Translations under genes and position numbers: made by a program
Part shown: piece by piece, positions 43,018-50,745 of the stretch
How positions within the stretch are numbered: position 1 is the stretch's first letter
Layout: every line of letters starts with the position of its first letter
DNA from: an uncultured Prevotellaceae bacterium
GTDB taxonomy: Bacteria; Bacteroidota; Bacteroidia; Bacteroidales; Bacteroidaceae
Direction of reading: 5' to 3'
DNA length: 64,000 nt
NCBI GenBank assembly: GCA_900315105.1
Contig: OMXX01000007.1
Coordinates: forward strand, 45,585 to 109,584
The notes under the pieces: model-generated
Told to the model about the DNA's origin: nothing
What the model saw: the letters and a program-made list of their open reading frames with translations, nothing else
The model's database searches: none

Positions 43018-45547
43018 ATTTTTAACTCTTCTACCCCTTTCATCTTTTGCGCAGTCCTCTGAGACTATGCAACAATACGCTACGGCATATCGCTACTTCC
43101 AGATCGGGCGTCTTGACAGTTGTGAAGCATACTCACGCAAGGTCATTAGCACGGGTAGTGGTATGCTCAAGACGAGTGCCTACCGCCTCATGGCACTCTC
43201 CCTTTTAGAGAAAGGTGATATACCGGGCGCAGGAGCCTATGTTGACAAACTACTTGCCTATAACCCATATTTCACCCCTGCCATAAGCGACCCACAGCGC
43301 TTCATCGACATGATAAACGAACGCAAGCAACAGGAGGCTGGCATCACCACGGCATCACGACAAACGGAGTCTATTGAGGAATCGCCTGTTCCTGTCACAC
43401 TCATCACCGAGTCCATGATCAAATACTCTGGTGCCCAGACCATTCAGGAACTGCTCTGTCTCTATGTGCCGGGAATGTCCATAGCAGAGGGAATAGAATC
43501 AAACATAGCGATGCACGGTATAACGGGCATCACTCAAGATAAGATTCTCTTCCTTCAAGATGGTCACCGTCTCAACGGATCTTCAACCAATGCAGAGGCT
43601 CCCGACTATCGCAACTCCCTTGACAAGATCCGACAGATAGAGGTACTCCGTGGTCCTGCGTCATCACTCTACGGAAACGTGGCTCTCACCGCCGTAGTGA
43701 ACATCATCACCCACAAGGGAGCTGTGCTCAATGGCGGTCGAATAGGTGTTATGGCCGGCACTCAGAATACATACGGAACTTCTTTCACCATAGGTGGAGG
43801 TAACAATGCCGTGGATATCCTCGGTTGGGGTAACGTACAGGCAACCGACGGATTCAAATACACCTATGATAACGAAGCCTATACCCCGAACAATCATGCA
43901 GGTCTCAAACCGCAGAGCACCGTCTATGCCCATGCCTTCAACCGTCGTCCTTCCTACGACATAGGTGTCAAGGGGCGCTGGCTCGACTTCTCCCTTACCT
44001 TCCACTCACAACGCTCAAAGCAGACCCCGTATATCAATATCCTTCAGATTCCTGCAACAAAGCAAATACCAAACCTGAACGAAAGTTCTAACCTCTCAAC
44101 TCTAAACACAGAACCATCATACGAGGCTGTCCAGAACTTCAACTACAACCGCTACGCCAACATAAAGAGTAATGGTCCGGGTGCCACTCGCACCAACCAT
44201 CACCTCAACATTAACTACTCCCATTCTTTCGGGAATTTCAACATACAGGCCTCTGGCTATCTTTCAATGGAACATACAAGTTTCTACAACGTAATGGGCG
44301 ATTCCATCGACTTCTACGTTGGTGCAAGCATATTACAGAAACTTCAAGAAGGAGCGACCTCTACTCCCTCAACTCTAGCCTCTAACCCTTCAACTCTAGC
44401 CTCTAACCCTTCAACTCTAGCCTCTTACGTCAAGACATCTGGAGTATTTCAGGTACTTGAATGGGAGAACTTCACCATGGGAGGACAGGCTCAGTTACTT
44501 GCAAAATACAATAGCTCCATAGGTCATGGCAATGCCGTAGTAGGATGTCAGTACGAGCATTTCGCCCTCACCGACGGAGTTCTCTATCTTGGAGGCAACT
44601 ACTCCGCACAGCAGATGGTGTCAAGCGGTGATGTTTTCACTGACGGAACAGAGAACATCTATTCCGCATACATGCAGTTGAAGCATTTCTTCTCACGCAA
44701 GATTATCGTCAATGCCGGACTACGCTTTGACCACAAATTACGCATCAATGATGCCAGCCTCAACCACTTCTCTCCACGTCTATCAATAATCTACAAGCTA
44801 AGGAGGGCAATCTCACTACGTGCATCCTACAACCACAGTTTCGTTGATGCCCCATATCTCTATCGAGCATGTAGGGTGAAGATGTTCAGCGGAGGCACAA
44901 ATATGAACCCTGAAATCATGCACTCTTTCCAGATATGCGGTACCTATCATAATCAAGGCACGCCAATATCTGCGGAAATCAGTTTCTACCGCAACAAGCT
45001 TGAAGACCTTGTGACCATAGGCTTAGGAGGCGACCACCTCTTCCAGAACTCCGCGAAGGTAACACAGGCAGGCTTGGAAGGAGCCGTACAATATACAACA
45101 GACAACTTGTTCTTCAACGCAAACCTCACTTGGCAGCAGTTCATTAAGTCAGAAGGATATACCGTGCATAAAAACAATCCTTACGGTGTACCACAGCTCA
45201 TGGGTAATCTCATTGTTGCAGGCTCACCATACCACGGCAAAGGAAAAGGGTTCTTCGACGGAGGAAAGATATGGTTGCGCAGCACAATCAGCGCCCAGTC
45301 AACAACCTACTACCAGAAGGCTGATATTATCCAGTCGTCAATAACGCAACAGACAGTGAGCAGCATTGAGGAAGTGAAGCCTCAAAGCATCATAAGCCTC
45401 GGCATAGGCTATGAATGGAAATATCTTGATATCGACATCACAGCCCACAACATCACCAACAACGACTACAAGATTGGCTCTTTACTTGCTGACGGTGTGC
45501 CAAGAAAAGGTCGTCAGATTCTCGGAAAACTCACGGTAAAGTTCTAA
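42908..45547 (+). CDS. TonB-dependent receptor with N-terminal TPR domain
   Basis: 879 residues. A lengthened N-terminus (from the repeat) leads to a signal core FLFLTLLPLSSFAQ. A short TPR-like part follows (about 50-130, RYFQIGRLDSCEAYSRK), then the plug (ESPVPVTLITESMI, LCLYVPGMSIAEGIESNIAMHGI, IEVLRGPASSLYGN) and a barrel ending GKLTVKF. It probably imports a siderophore, vitamin or glycan, perhaps as signal source for the kinases upstream. Two in-frame word insertions are visible: ESSNLSTLNTEPS near 400 and three copies of PSTLASN near 490-510. The last four bases overlap the end of the converging vsr gene. Confidence 0.85.
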   Translation: MKDKKQYIQTSFPKSPQREKGNYTPLFMGGVRGWVFLFLTLLPLSSFAQSSETMQQYATAYRYFQIGRLDSCEAYSRKVISTGSGMLKTSAYRLMALSLLEKGDIPGAGAYVDKLLAYNPYFTPAISDPQRFIDMINERKQQEAGITTASRQTESIEESPVPVTLITESMIKYSGAQTIQELLCLYVPGMSIAEGIESNIAMHGITGITQDKILFLQDGHRLNGSSTNAEAPDYRNSLDKIRQIEVLRGPASSLYGNVALTAVVNIITHKGAVLNGGRIGVMAGTQNTYGTSFTIGGGNNAVDILGWGNVQATDGFKYTYDNEAYTPNNHAGLKPQSTVYAHAFNRRPSYDIGVKGRWLDFSLTFHSQRSKQTPYINILQIPATKQIPNLNESSNLSTLNTEPSYEAVQNFNYNRYANIKSNGPGATRTNHHLNINYSHSFGNFNIQASGYLSMEHTSFYNVMGDSIDFYVGASILQKLQEGATSTPSTLASNPSTLASNPSTLASYVKTSGVFQVLEWENFTMGGQAQLLAKYNSSIGHGNAVVGCQYEHFALTDGVLYLGGNYSAQQMVSSGDVFTDGTENIYSAYMQLKHFFSRKIIVNAGLRFDHKLRINDASLNHFSPRLSIIYKLRRAISLRASYNHSFVDAPYLYRACRVKMFSGGTNMNPEIMHSFQICGTYHNQGTPISAEISFYRNKLEDLVTIGLGGDHLFQNSAKVTQAGLEGAVQYTTDNLFFNANLTWQQFIKSEGYTVHKNNPYGVPQLMGNLIVAGSPYHGKGKGFFDGGKIWLRSTISAQSTTYYQKADIIQSSITQQTVSSIEEVKPQSIISLGIGYEWKYLDIDITAHNITNNDYKIGSLLADGVPRKGRQILGKLTVKF
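44366..44428 (+). repeat. Three tandem 21-base units inside the receptor gene
   Basis: CCCTCAACTCTAGCCTCTAAC and two near-copies, coding PSTLASN three times in the barrel region, probably in an extracellular loop or between strands. Confidence 0.85.
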
Positions 45548-46098
45548 TCTACCCCATCTTCTGCCACCATTGCCTGCGACTCCCTTGTCTCTTTATGTGG
45601 ATAGGGCTTGTAGTTTTTGGCCTTTACCCCATGATCTTGCATCCAAATATGGTTTAGTGTGAAAGCTATGGAATCTAGTGTTTCCTCACGTTTCTGAGGT
45701 TTCAGTTCACATTCCCACACGGTAATGCAATGCCATCCCATATCAGCCAAAAGCCTTTGCTCTTCTTTGTCCCGTTCCTTATTACGTTTTATCTTCGATA
45801 CCCAGAACTCACGGTTTGTCTTTGGTATCTTACAACAAGCCGAATTCTCAATTGTAAATTCTACATCGTCAAATTGTAAATCAACGTGATGCCCATGCCA
45901 AAAGCATCCATTCACGAAGATGCATGTCCTGTACTTTCTCAGCACAAGGTCTGGATGTCCAGGCAACCTCTTGTGATTCAGTCGGTATCTGAATCCACGT
46001 TTCCACAGCCCTCGTCGCACAATCAACTCAGGCTTCGTGTCTTTCGACCGTATTGCCGCCATATTATCATGACGCTTTTGTGCTGTAAGACTATCCAT
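45544..46098 (-). CDS. vsr: Very short patch repair endonuclease (Vsr-like)
   Basis: 184 residues. The Vsr fold signs are clear: RSKDTKPELIVRRGLWKRGFRYRLN, PGHPDLVLRKYRTCIFVNGCFWHGH (catalytic Asp and metal site), then KIKRNKERDKEEQRLLADMGWHCITVWECEL. Vsr nicks T:G mismatches left by deamination of methylated cytosine and normally travels with a Dcm methyltransferase. No methyltransferase gene is in this window, so it may be an orphan. The C-terminal extension (about 145-184) is not typical. It converges on the receptor gene with a 4-base overlap. Confidence 0.9.
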   Translation of the reverse strand: MDSLTAQKRHDNMAAIRSKDTKPELIVRRGLWKRGFRYRLNHKRLPGHPDLVLRKYRTCIFVNGCFWHGHHVDLQFDDVEFTIENSACCKIPKTNREFWVSKIKRNKERDKEEQRLLADMGWHCITVWECELKPQKREETLDSIAFTLNHIWMQDHGVKAKNYKPYPHKETRESQAMVAEDGVD

Positions 46099-46264
46099 AA
46101 TTATTTTGGTTTTCTATATGCAAAAGTAATATTAATTATCCGTAATGCCAAAAGGAAAGAACAGAAAAGGGAAATGCGATGGAATTATTTTGCGAATATG
46201 TAGCATCATACAATATTTTTTTGCATTTTTTTAGATTTTTCTTGGTTTTTTTAAAATTTATATT

Positions 46265-46272
46265 TATATTTG
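46265..46272 (+). promoter_or_regulatory. -7 element for the YD-like repeat protein
   Basis: TATATTTG at 46265-46272, 43 bases before the preferred start. Confidence 0.45.
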
Positions 46273-46314
46273 CAAGCAAAACCTCTAACCTCTAATATTT
46301 TAACACTAACCGAC

Positions 46315-47280
46315 ATGAAAAAGATCTTGAATCTAATAGCCATTTTGGTAGCAATGACTAATACCGCAACTGCACAGAACAATGCGCAGCCATCCCATAT
46401 GACCATATACGACAGCGAAGGAAACTTGACAGACTCGTATGAGTTCAAGTATGATGCCAACGGAAATCAGATTGAGGAGACAGATTTCTCAAACGATGAA
46501 CTTGCTGGCACCACGAAAAGATACTATACCTATACCTCTGAGGGCAAGATACAGTCCGTTGTTGCCCACAAGATGGAGAATGGTAAATGGAACGTTTACA
46601 GCAAAAACCAGTATTCATATAATTCTGACGGCTCGTTGGCAGGTGAGTGTTCCTATCAATGGAACAACGGCACATGGATTCCCAATTCAAAAACCGAACT
46701 TGAATATAACGAGTTAGGATATACGGAATATAGCTATGACTGGACGGGAGTCAAGTGGGAAATGAGGTTTAAGGACGTGCATTGTATTTCAAGCAACGGC
46801 GACTTCTCCACCTTCTACACATACAAGAGTGGCAACTTCGTGCTTATTTCCAAATCGTTGGTTGGCTACAACGATTTGGGGAAAGACAAACTCCGTCAGA
46901 CGTGGGCTATAAAGAATGGTAATGAGGATAGTTCTGTATATGGTCCAAGAACAAGCTATGAATATGATGATAATGGTAATCTGAAGGCAGAGACCACCTT
47001 CATTTATGATGCTCTGGGCAGAAACGAGAACAACTACAAAACAGAGTATTCCTACGATGAAAACGGCAGGAACACGAGCATAGAATCCTACGTTTGGAAC
47101 AAAGGCCAATGGATTCTCGATAGTGTTGAGCGCTACGACTATGCGGAAATCGCCACTTGTATGAACAGCATCAACAGTATGGTGGCAAAGAGTTCCGTCA
47201 AGAAGATTATCGACAACGGCCGTATCAACATCCATGTTGATGGCAAAAGCTACAATCTCAACGGAACAGAAGACAAATAG
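46315..47280 (+). CDS. Secreted protein with YD-like repeats (DUF3836-like)
   Basis: 321 residues from the ATG at 46315, which opens the signal peptide MKKILNLIAILVAMTNTATAQ; an upstream start would hide it. The body is a chain of about ten units of the type FKYDANGNQIEET, YSYNSDGSLAGECSYQW and YEYDDNGNLKAETTF, with YD repeats close to those of RHS proteins but looser. The end (IDNGRINIHVDGKSYNLNG) resembles the exported tail of Prevotella proteins. It probably forms a beta-spiral in the envelope. It stands just before the RHS cassette region, perhaps not by chance. Confidence 0.68.
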   Translation: MKKILNLIAILVAMTNTATAQNNAQPSHMTIYDSEGNLTDSYEFKYDANGNQIEETDFSNDELAGTTKRYYTYTSEGKIQSVVAHKMENGKWNVYSKNQYSYNSDGSLAGECSYQWNNGTWIPNSKTELEYNELGYTEYSYDWTGVKWEMRFKDVHCISSNGDFSTFYTYKSGNFVLISKSLVGYNDLGKDKLRQTWAIKNGNEDSSVYGPRTSYEYDDNGNLKAETTFIYDALGRNENNYKTEYSYDENGRNTSIESYVWNKGQWILDSVERYDYAEIATCMNSINSMVAKSSVKKIIDNGRINIHVDGKSYNLNGTEDK

Positions 47281-47373
47281 ACAGTTCTCTTTTTATTTAC
47301 GATATAGATTTTGGTTTAACAGTTATAGCTCAACTAACAAATCAGTTTTTTGTTATCTTAAGTAATTCTATAG

Positions 47374-47408
47374 CAGCTTGTAATCGTGAGATTACAGGCT
47401 GTTTTTTG
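47374..47408 (+). terminator. Terminator after the YD-like repeat protein
   Basis: CAGCTTGTAATC (47374-47385) pairs with GATTACAGGCTG (47390-47401) around GTGA, then TTTTTTG. Confidence 0.85.
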
Positions 47409-47492
47409 AGTTAGATTTACTTTCAACTTGAATACTGGACTTTACAATTCTACATATTAAATGACTATATCACAAGAAAAAACGTCTAAATA

Positions 47493-47524
47493 TTTGTAAA
47501 TACAGAATATTTACATTATCTTTG
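47493..47524 (+). promoter_or_regulatory. Promoter before the broken gene
   Basis: TTTG (47493-47496), 20 bases, TATCTTTG (47517-47524). It lies directly against the first ATG at 47527. Confidence 0.65.
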
Positions 47525-47612
47525 CACATGATAAAGTCTAAGGTCAAAAGACTAAGGCCTGAGGTTATAAAGCCTTTGACCTTTACCTCCTTAGACCTTT
47601 ATCTTCACGATA
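47525..47612 (+). repeat. AAGTCTAAGGTCAAAAGAC word array
   Basis: AAGTCTAAGGTC, AAAAGACTAAGGCC and later CTTTGACCTTTACC and CTTAGACCTTTA, related to 36232-36343 and to 39205-39250. Confidence 0.7.
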
Positions 47613-48299
47613 ACAGGTTTCCTGATAAACGGATTATCAGGACTAAGACGGGAACACAGTGTGAATCTGAGACATTACCCGATGCTGTAAGCCTATACAA
47701 AACATACAGGCAATCAAAACGACCCTCTAAATCCCCCTGCTTAGGGGGACTTCCTTTCGCGAATCGGCTCTCTTCCTATGCAAGGGAGAGTGGGAAGAGG
47801 GTTCAAACACGTCACTGGATTATTATCTGGGAAGACGAGCCTGCATGAGGACGAGTCAGAAGACCTGCCTGTTATTTATGTCAAACTGATGTCTGCGGGA
47901 CTACGGACACACAAATTCTATTATTCTATGAACAGGTACGACAAAACGTATCACAGCTATCGTGAGCTTATGTGCCGTCTTCGCAATGAGTTCAACGAGG
48001 TCAATTCCCACATGAAGGTAGCTATGACGGGTAACTCAACAACCCAGATTCTGCAGTCTATTGACTCTACAATCAGGACAGCCGAACAGCAACGTAATCT
48101 TCCAAGTGCCGAACTCTATTCCATTACCATTGCTATGATGGACTATCGGAAGCGTATTGCCGGTCTTCCTTGCGACACGAGCCTTTCTTGGAAGAAATGC
48201 TTTTCTACTATCAGTCAGGCTTCAGAATCGCTCATGAGTATTACTGATGATCCATACGTAAACAAATCACATACGCTCGCAAGCAGTATGATAGGATAA
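47527..48299 (+). pseudogene. Hypothetical gene split by a palindrome insertion
   Basis: Two frames seem to belong to one gene. The first (47527-47848) starts in the AAGTCTAAGGTC word array and runs through SLDLYLHDNRFPDKRIIRTKTGTQ and DAVSLYKTYRQSK. A GC-rich palindromic element (47722-47810) then appears, after which sense resumes in another frame (47778-48299) as TGLLSGKTSLHEDE, RTHKFYYSMNRYDKTYHSYRELMCRLR and a helical end. The downstream ATG at 47889 could give a 136-residue protein. I do not recognise the family. The promoter and body quality favour a once-real gene. Confidence 0.45.
47722..47810 (+). repeat. GACCCTCTAAATCCCCC element
   Basis: Composite element with AATCCCCC/GGGGGACTT, core CGCGAATCGGCTC and a second hairpin; the best full copy is 63367-63453. 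Confidence 0.8.
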
Positions 48300-48303
48300 T
48301 CAT

Positions 48304-48712
48304 CCGAAAAAAACTTTTTCGCACTAATCCTACATTCCTACATTGATAGGCATCATAAACTATTGACGCACAAAAGCTTGCAGCGATTTCAAATATTGTC
48401 TAATCCTACACTAAACCTACACTAAACCTACACTAAAACCTGAATTTTTCAGAAATTCAGGTTAATTGATAATTAATAATTGATAATGTATAATTTAGTT
48501 TGACTTGAACGCTTACGATACTATTCAAATTATTCATTATTCATTACTCATTATTAATTTCATGCCTTGACAGGCATGATTAGTGTAGGTTTAGTGTAGG
48601 ATTAGTGTAGGTTTGGCGCATATTTAAAATCCTTATAACGCTCTATGTTCGTGGGTGTTATATAGGATGGTAATGTAGGAATGTAGGATTAGTGCGCAAA
48701 AGTTTTTTCTGA
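48304..48712 (+). repeat. Large nested inverted repeat, about 410 bases
   Basis: Outer arms: GCACTAATCCTACATTCCTA (48321 on) pairs with TAGGAATGTAGGATTAGTGC (to 48696). Middle arms: three units of CCTACACTAAA (48401-48438) pair with TAGTGTAGGTT units (48580-48615). Inner: CCTGAATTTTTCAGAAATTC self-pairs, an AATTAATAATTG word array faces ATTATTCATTATTC words, and ATGCCTTGACAGGCAT self-pairs. No coding potential. Confidence 0.85.
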
Positions 48713-48737
48713 GGTAAAATTTTCAATTGTCAAAGGG

Positions 48738-48855
48738 CGGTCGTGCCTTCGTTCTCCCTCCGTTGTGCCTTCGCTCTGCCTTCGCTTTAGGTTCGCTCCC
48801 TTCGATGGAGCATCTACGGACTTACAACGGTTTTATAACGGAGGTGAAACGGACT
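48738..48855 (+). repeat. Word array GTGCCTTCGCT / GATGGAGC
   Basis: This is an inverted relative of the array at 7320-7440: GCCTTCGCTTTAGGTTCGC and GATGGAGCATCTACGG appear there as their complements. Confidence 0.8.
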
Positions 48856-48924
48856 TAAGTAAAACCAGAATGTAGTGGATTTTTCCTTTATATAAAACCA
48901 CTCCAAAACTTTTCCCTAATTTTC

Positions 48925-48955
48925 TTTGTCGTATTAGTTTTTTTGTTTACTTTTG
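48925..48955 (+). promoter_or_regulatory. Promoter of RHS cassette 1, almost touching the start codon
   Basis: TTTG (48925-48928), 19 bases, TACTTTTG (48948-48955). The ATG is at 48964, so the transcript would be nearly leaderless. Confidence 0.6.
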
Positions 48956-48963
48956 CCATTGAA

Positions 48964-49152
48964 ATGAGCAATGCTAGAACATACGGAACAATACATAGTG
49001 AACAGAAACCATTCGTGATTCAACATGCCAACTCCACCGACTATCTCCTCGGCGGCAGCCTTGTCATGACTAACGGGAAATTAGTTGATACGGTTTATGA
49101 AGAAATCACCGACAAATCTATTGCAGAACATATAGAAGATAGTTTAAAATAG
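48964..49152 (+). CDS. Short RHS-derived fragment
   Basis: 62 residues. It starts MSNARTYGTIHSEQ, parallel to the RHS protein at 50746 (MSNIRTYRVNHAMQ), and STDYLLGGSLVMTNGKLVDTVY resembles the RHS core phrase in Bacteroidetes (DYCGN...NGKLKT). It leaves the RHS text after about 50 residues and ends in an unrelated tail. Likely a deletion remnant of an RHS gene, joined to following cassette material. It could still be translated. Confidence 0.5.
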   Translation: MSNARTYGTIHSEQKPFVIQHANSTDYLLGGSLVMTNGKLVDTVYEEITDKSIAEHIEDSLK

Positions 49153-49158
49153 AGTATT

Positions 49159-49572
49159 ATGAACCATAATATTTTCGATTATTTTTTTTATCGAGCTTTC
49201 AAACAGTATGTTGAAAAAGAAGGTTCATATGGAGCATATTTTAATGCTGCTCTTTATATAAGTCTTGTTTTCATCTGTATAACAGGTTTTATACCATTAA
49301 ACCTAATAAAAATCATATTTCTACAACATAATTTATTAATATATTTATTTGTTATCCTGTATTGTATTTCAATAGTAACCTATTTCGTGCTTAGATATAA
49401 GAAATACAATCAAAGGAAAAATAGAATAGAATTATTTCGTAGATATAGAAATAGTAATTTTAATAAATATATTCCAGATTGGTCTATATGGCTAATTGGA
49501 ATCATACTGTGTCCTGCCGGAGGTTTCTTTATGGTTTGGGTTCAAAAAATATTATTATGCTATTTATTGTGA
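49159..49572 (+). CDS. Small polytopic membrane protein in RHS cassette 1
   Basis: 137 residues with three hydrophobic segments (about 27-52, 55-76, and 110-135). Basic, AT-rich coding text unlike the neighbouring housekeeping genes. I do not recognise the family. Its place between an RHS fragment and a toxin-tail remnant suggests an immunity protein for a membrane-acting toxin, but this is inference from position only. Confidence 0.5.
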   Translation: MNHNIFDYFFYRAFKQYVEKEGSYGAYFNAALYISLVFICITGFIPLNLIKIIFLQHNLLIYLFVILYCISIVTYFVLRYKKYNQRKNRIELFRRYRNSNFNKYIPDWSIWLIGIILCPAGGFFMVWVQKILLCYLL

Positions 49573-49614
49573 TTATTCCATATGTTGTCTAGTAAATTGT
49601 TGCATGTTCTTTAG

Positions 49615-49770
49615 AAAAGTAAGTCAAACAATGGATATAATTCAACAGAAGCAGAACATAAGAAGAATGCTCGCCCTTCATCAAAAAACAAACACGAAAG
49701 TGGACAATCGAGAAAAGCAAAAGATAAAGGGAATGAAAAAGGAAATGCAAGGCGCAGAAGATACAAGTAA
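49615..49770 (+). pseudogene. C-terminal remnant of an RHS-type toxin
   Basis: An open frame without start codon ends EHKKNARPSSKNKHESGQSR then KAKDKGNEKGNARRRRYK. The KH-x-x-GQ-x-R-K and following basic tail is very common at the C-terminus of Bacteroidetes RHS polymorphic toxins. The upstream part of the toxin is missing. A longer overlapping frame (49496-49798) in another phase does not carry this motif and is rejected. An intact candidate immunity gene follows 18 bases on. Confidence 0.6.
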
Positions 49771-49788
49771 TAATATATTCATAAAAAA

Positions 49789-50289
49789 ATGGAATTAGCA
49801 GAAATAAAAATCAGACATTTTAAAGAACTTATAACGGGAATCTTATTAGGCAATGGCACACATTGGTCTTTAATGAGAGTAAATGTTGTTGATTATGTAT
49901 TAGATGGTTTTCAATTTACGAACAAAAAATACATTGTCGACAATAGTAAACTAAAAGAAGACACGCTACTATATAAGATCTTGACAATAAAAAACAGTCC
50001 CAATGATTCCTTGGCGTGGATAGATTTAAATGTCTTAGATGAAGATAAATTGCTTTATTCTTTCCTAAAAAAGAATAATATATTAGTAGCAATCTGTTTA
50101 CATCGTGAAGACGTATTGTATGTTGGAAAAATAAAAAAAGTAAATTCAAAGTCACTAATTTTAGATTCATATGATACGGAGCTAAATAGTAGTGGTTTAA
50201 TGAAAATTGAGTTTAATAGGGTACGATATGTTCAGATGCATACTGATTATCTTGATTCTCTCAGTTTGCTTTTAGACAAAAGAAATTGA
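49789..50289 (+). CDS. Candidate immunity protein of RHS cassette 1
   Basis: 166 residues, AT-rich. The text (GILLGNGTHWSLMRVNVVDYVLDGFQFTNKKYIV and LYVGKIKKVNSKSLILDSYD, closing YLDSLSLLL) resembles small Bacteroidetes proteins found behind RHS toxin ends. The pattern suggests a mostly beta fold with a C-terminal Sm-like barrel. It is the companion of the toxin remnant just before it. No enzyme motif. It is followed by the cassette terminator at 50347-50395. Confidence 0.5.
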   Translation: MELAEIKIRHFKELITGILLGNGTHWSLMRVNVVDYVLDGFQFTNKKYIVDNSKLKEDTLLYKILTIKNSPNDSLAWIDLNVLDEDKLLYSFLKKNNILVAICLHREDVLYVGKIKKVNSKSLILDSYDTELNSSGLMKIEFNRVRYVQMHTDYLDSLSLLLDKRN

Positions 50290-50346
50290 TTCCACTTTTC
50301 TGTTTTTTCTTTCTAGTTTTTACTCGCAAAAAATAAACATTTCATT

Positions 50347-50400
50347 CCCACACCTTCATCAATTCCTTGCGAATTCCTTGGTGGTGTGGGATTTTTCTTT
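50347..50400 (+). terminator. Terminator of RHS cassette 1
   Basis: CCCACACC pairs with GGTGTGGG across a loop of about 30 bases containing AATTCCTTG twice, then ATTTTTCTTTT. A homologous hairpin ends cassette 2 at 52460-52510. Confidence 0.75.
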
Positions 50401-50474
50401 TCTCTCTTTCTTGATTTTTCACCCCAAGAACATGGGAATTCCTTGTAAGAAATTCCGCTGTTTTACCGCTTTTC

Positions 50475-50585
50475 CACCGTAGATGCTCCATCGATACTCC
50501 ATCGATACTCCATCGACGGTCCATCGTTTCGATGGAGGATCGATGGACTACTGATGGACAATCGATGGAGTATCCTCGGAGTTTT
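50475..50585 (+). repeat. Word array CTCCATCGATACTCC / GATGGACTACTGATGG
   Basis: Units of CTCCATCGATA pass through CATCGTTTCGATG and return as ATCGATGGAC and ATCGATGGAGT. Almost the reverse of 33786-33895. Rest of the gap 50401-50745 has no gene; TGATTTGAAAAACTTTTAG precedes the -7 element at 50730. Confidence 0.85.
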
Positions 50586-50729
50586 AAGGAGGGAATTGCT
50601 TAATTACGCCTTGAGAATTAGAAACGCGCACCAGCCTTTAGGGGCTGACGTCCGCTATTTTCAAGTCGTGATTACTATGCAATTTTCACTTTTTCTTTGG
50701 AAAAGTTGCATGATTTGAAAAACTTTTAG

Positions 50730-50737
50730 TATTTTTG
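50730..50737 (+). promoter_or_regulatory. -7 element of RHS cassette 2
   Basis: TATTTTTG, nine bases before the ATG at 50746, the same spacing as in cassette 1. Confidence 0.5.
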
Positions 50738-50745
50738 CCCTCGAT

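Noticed and set aside
48395..48620. CCTACACTAAA repeats look like a CRISPR array
   Set aside because: Units are about 11 bases, with no unique spacers, arms are inverted, and no cas gene is present.
49496..49798. 100-codon frame in RHS cassette 1
   Set aside because: The recognisable toxin tail lies in another frame of the same DNA (49615-49770).
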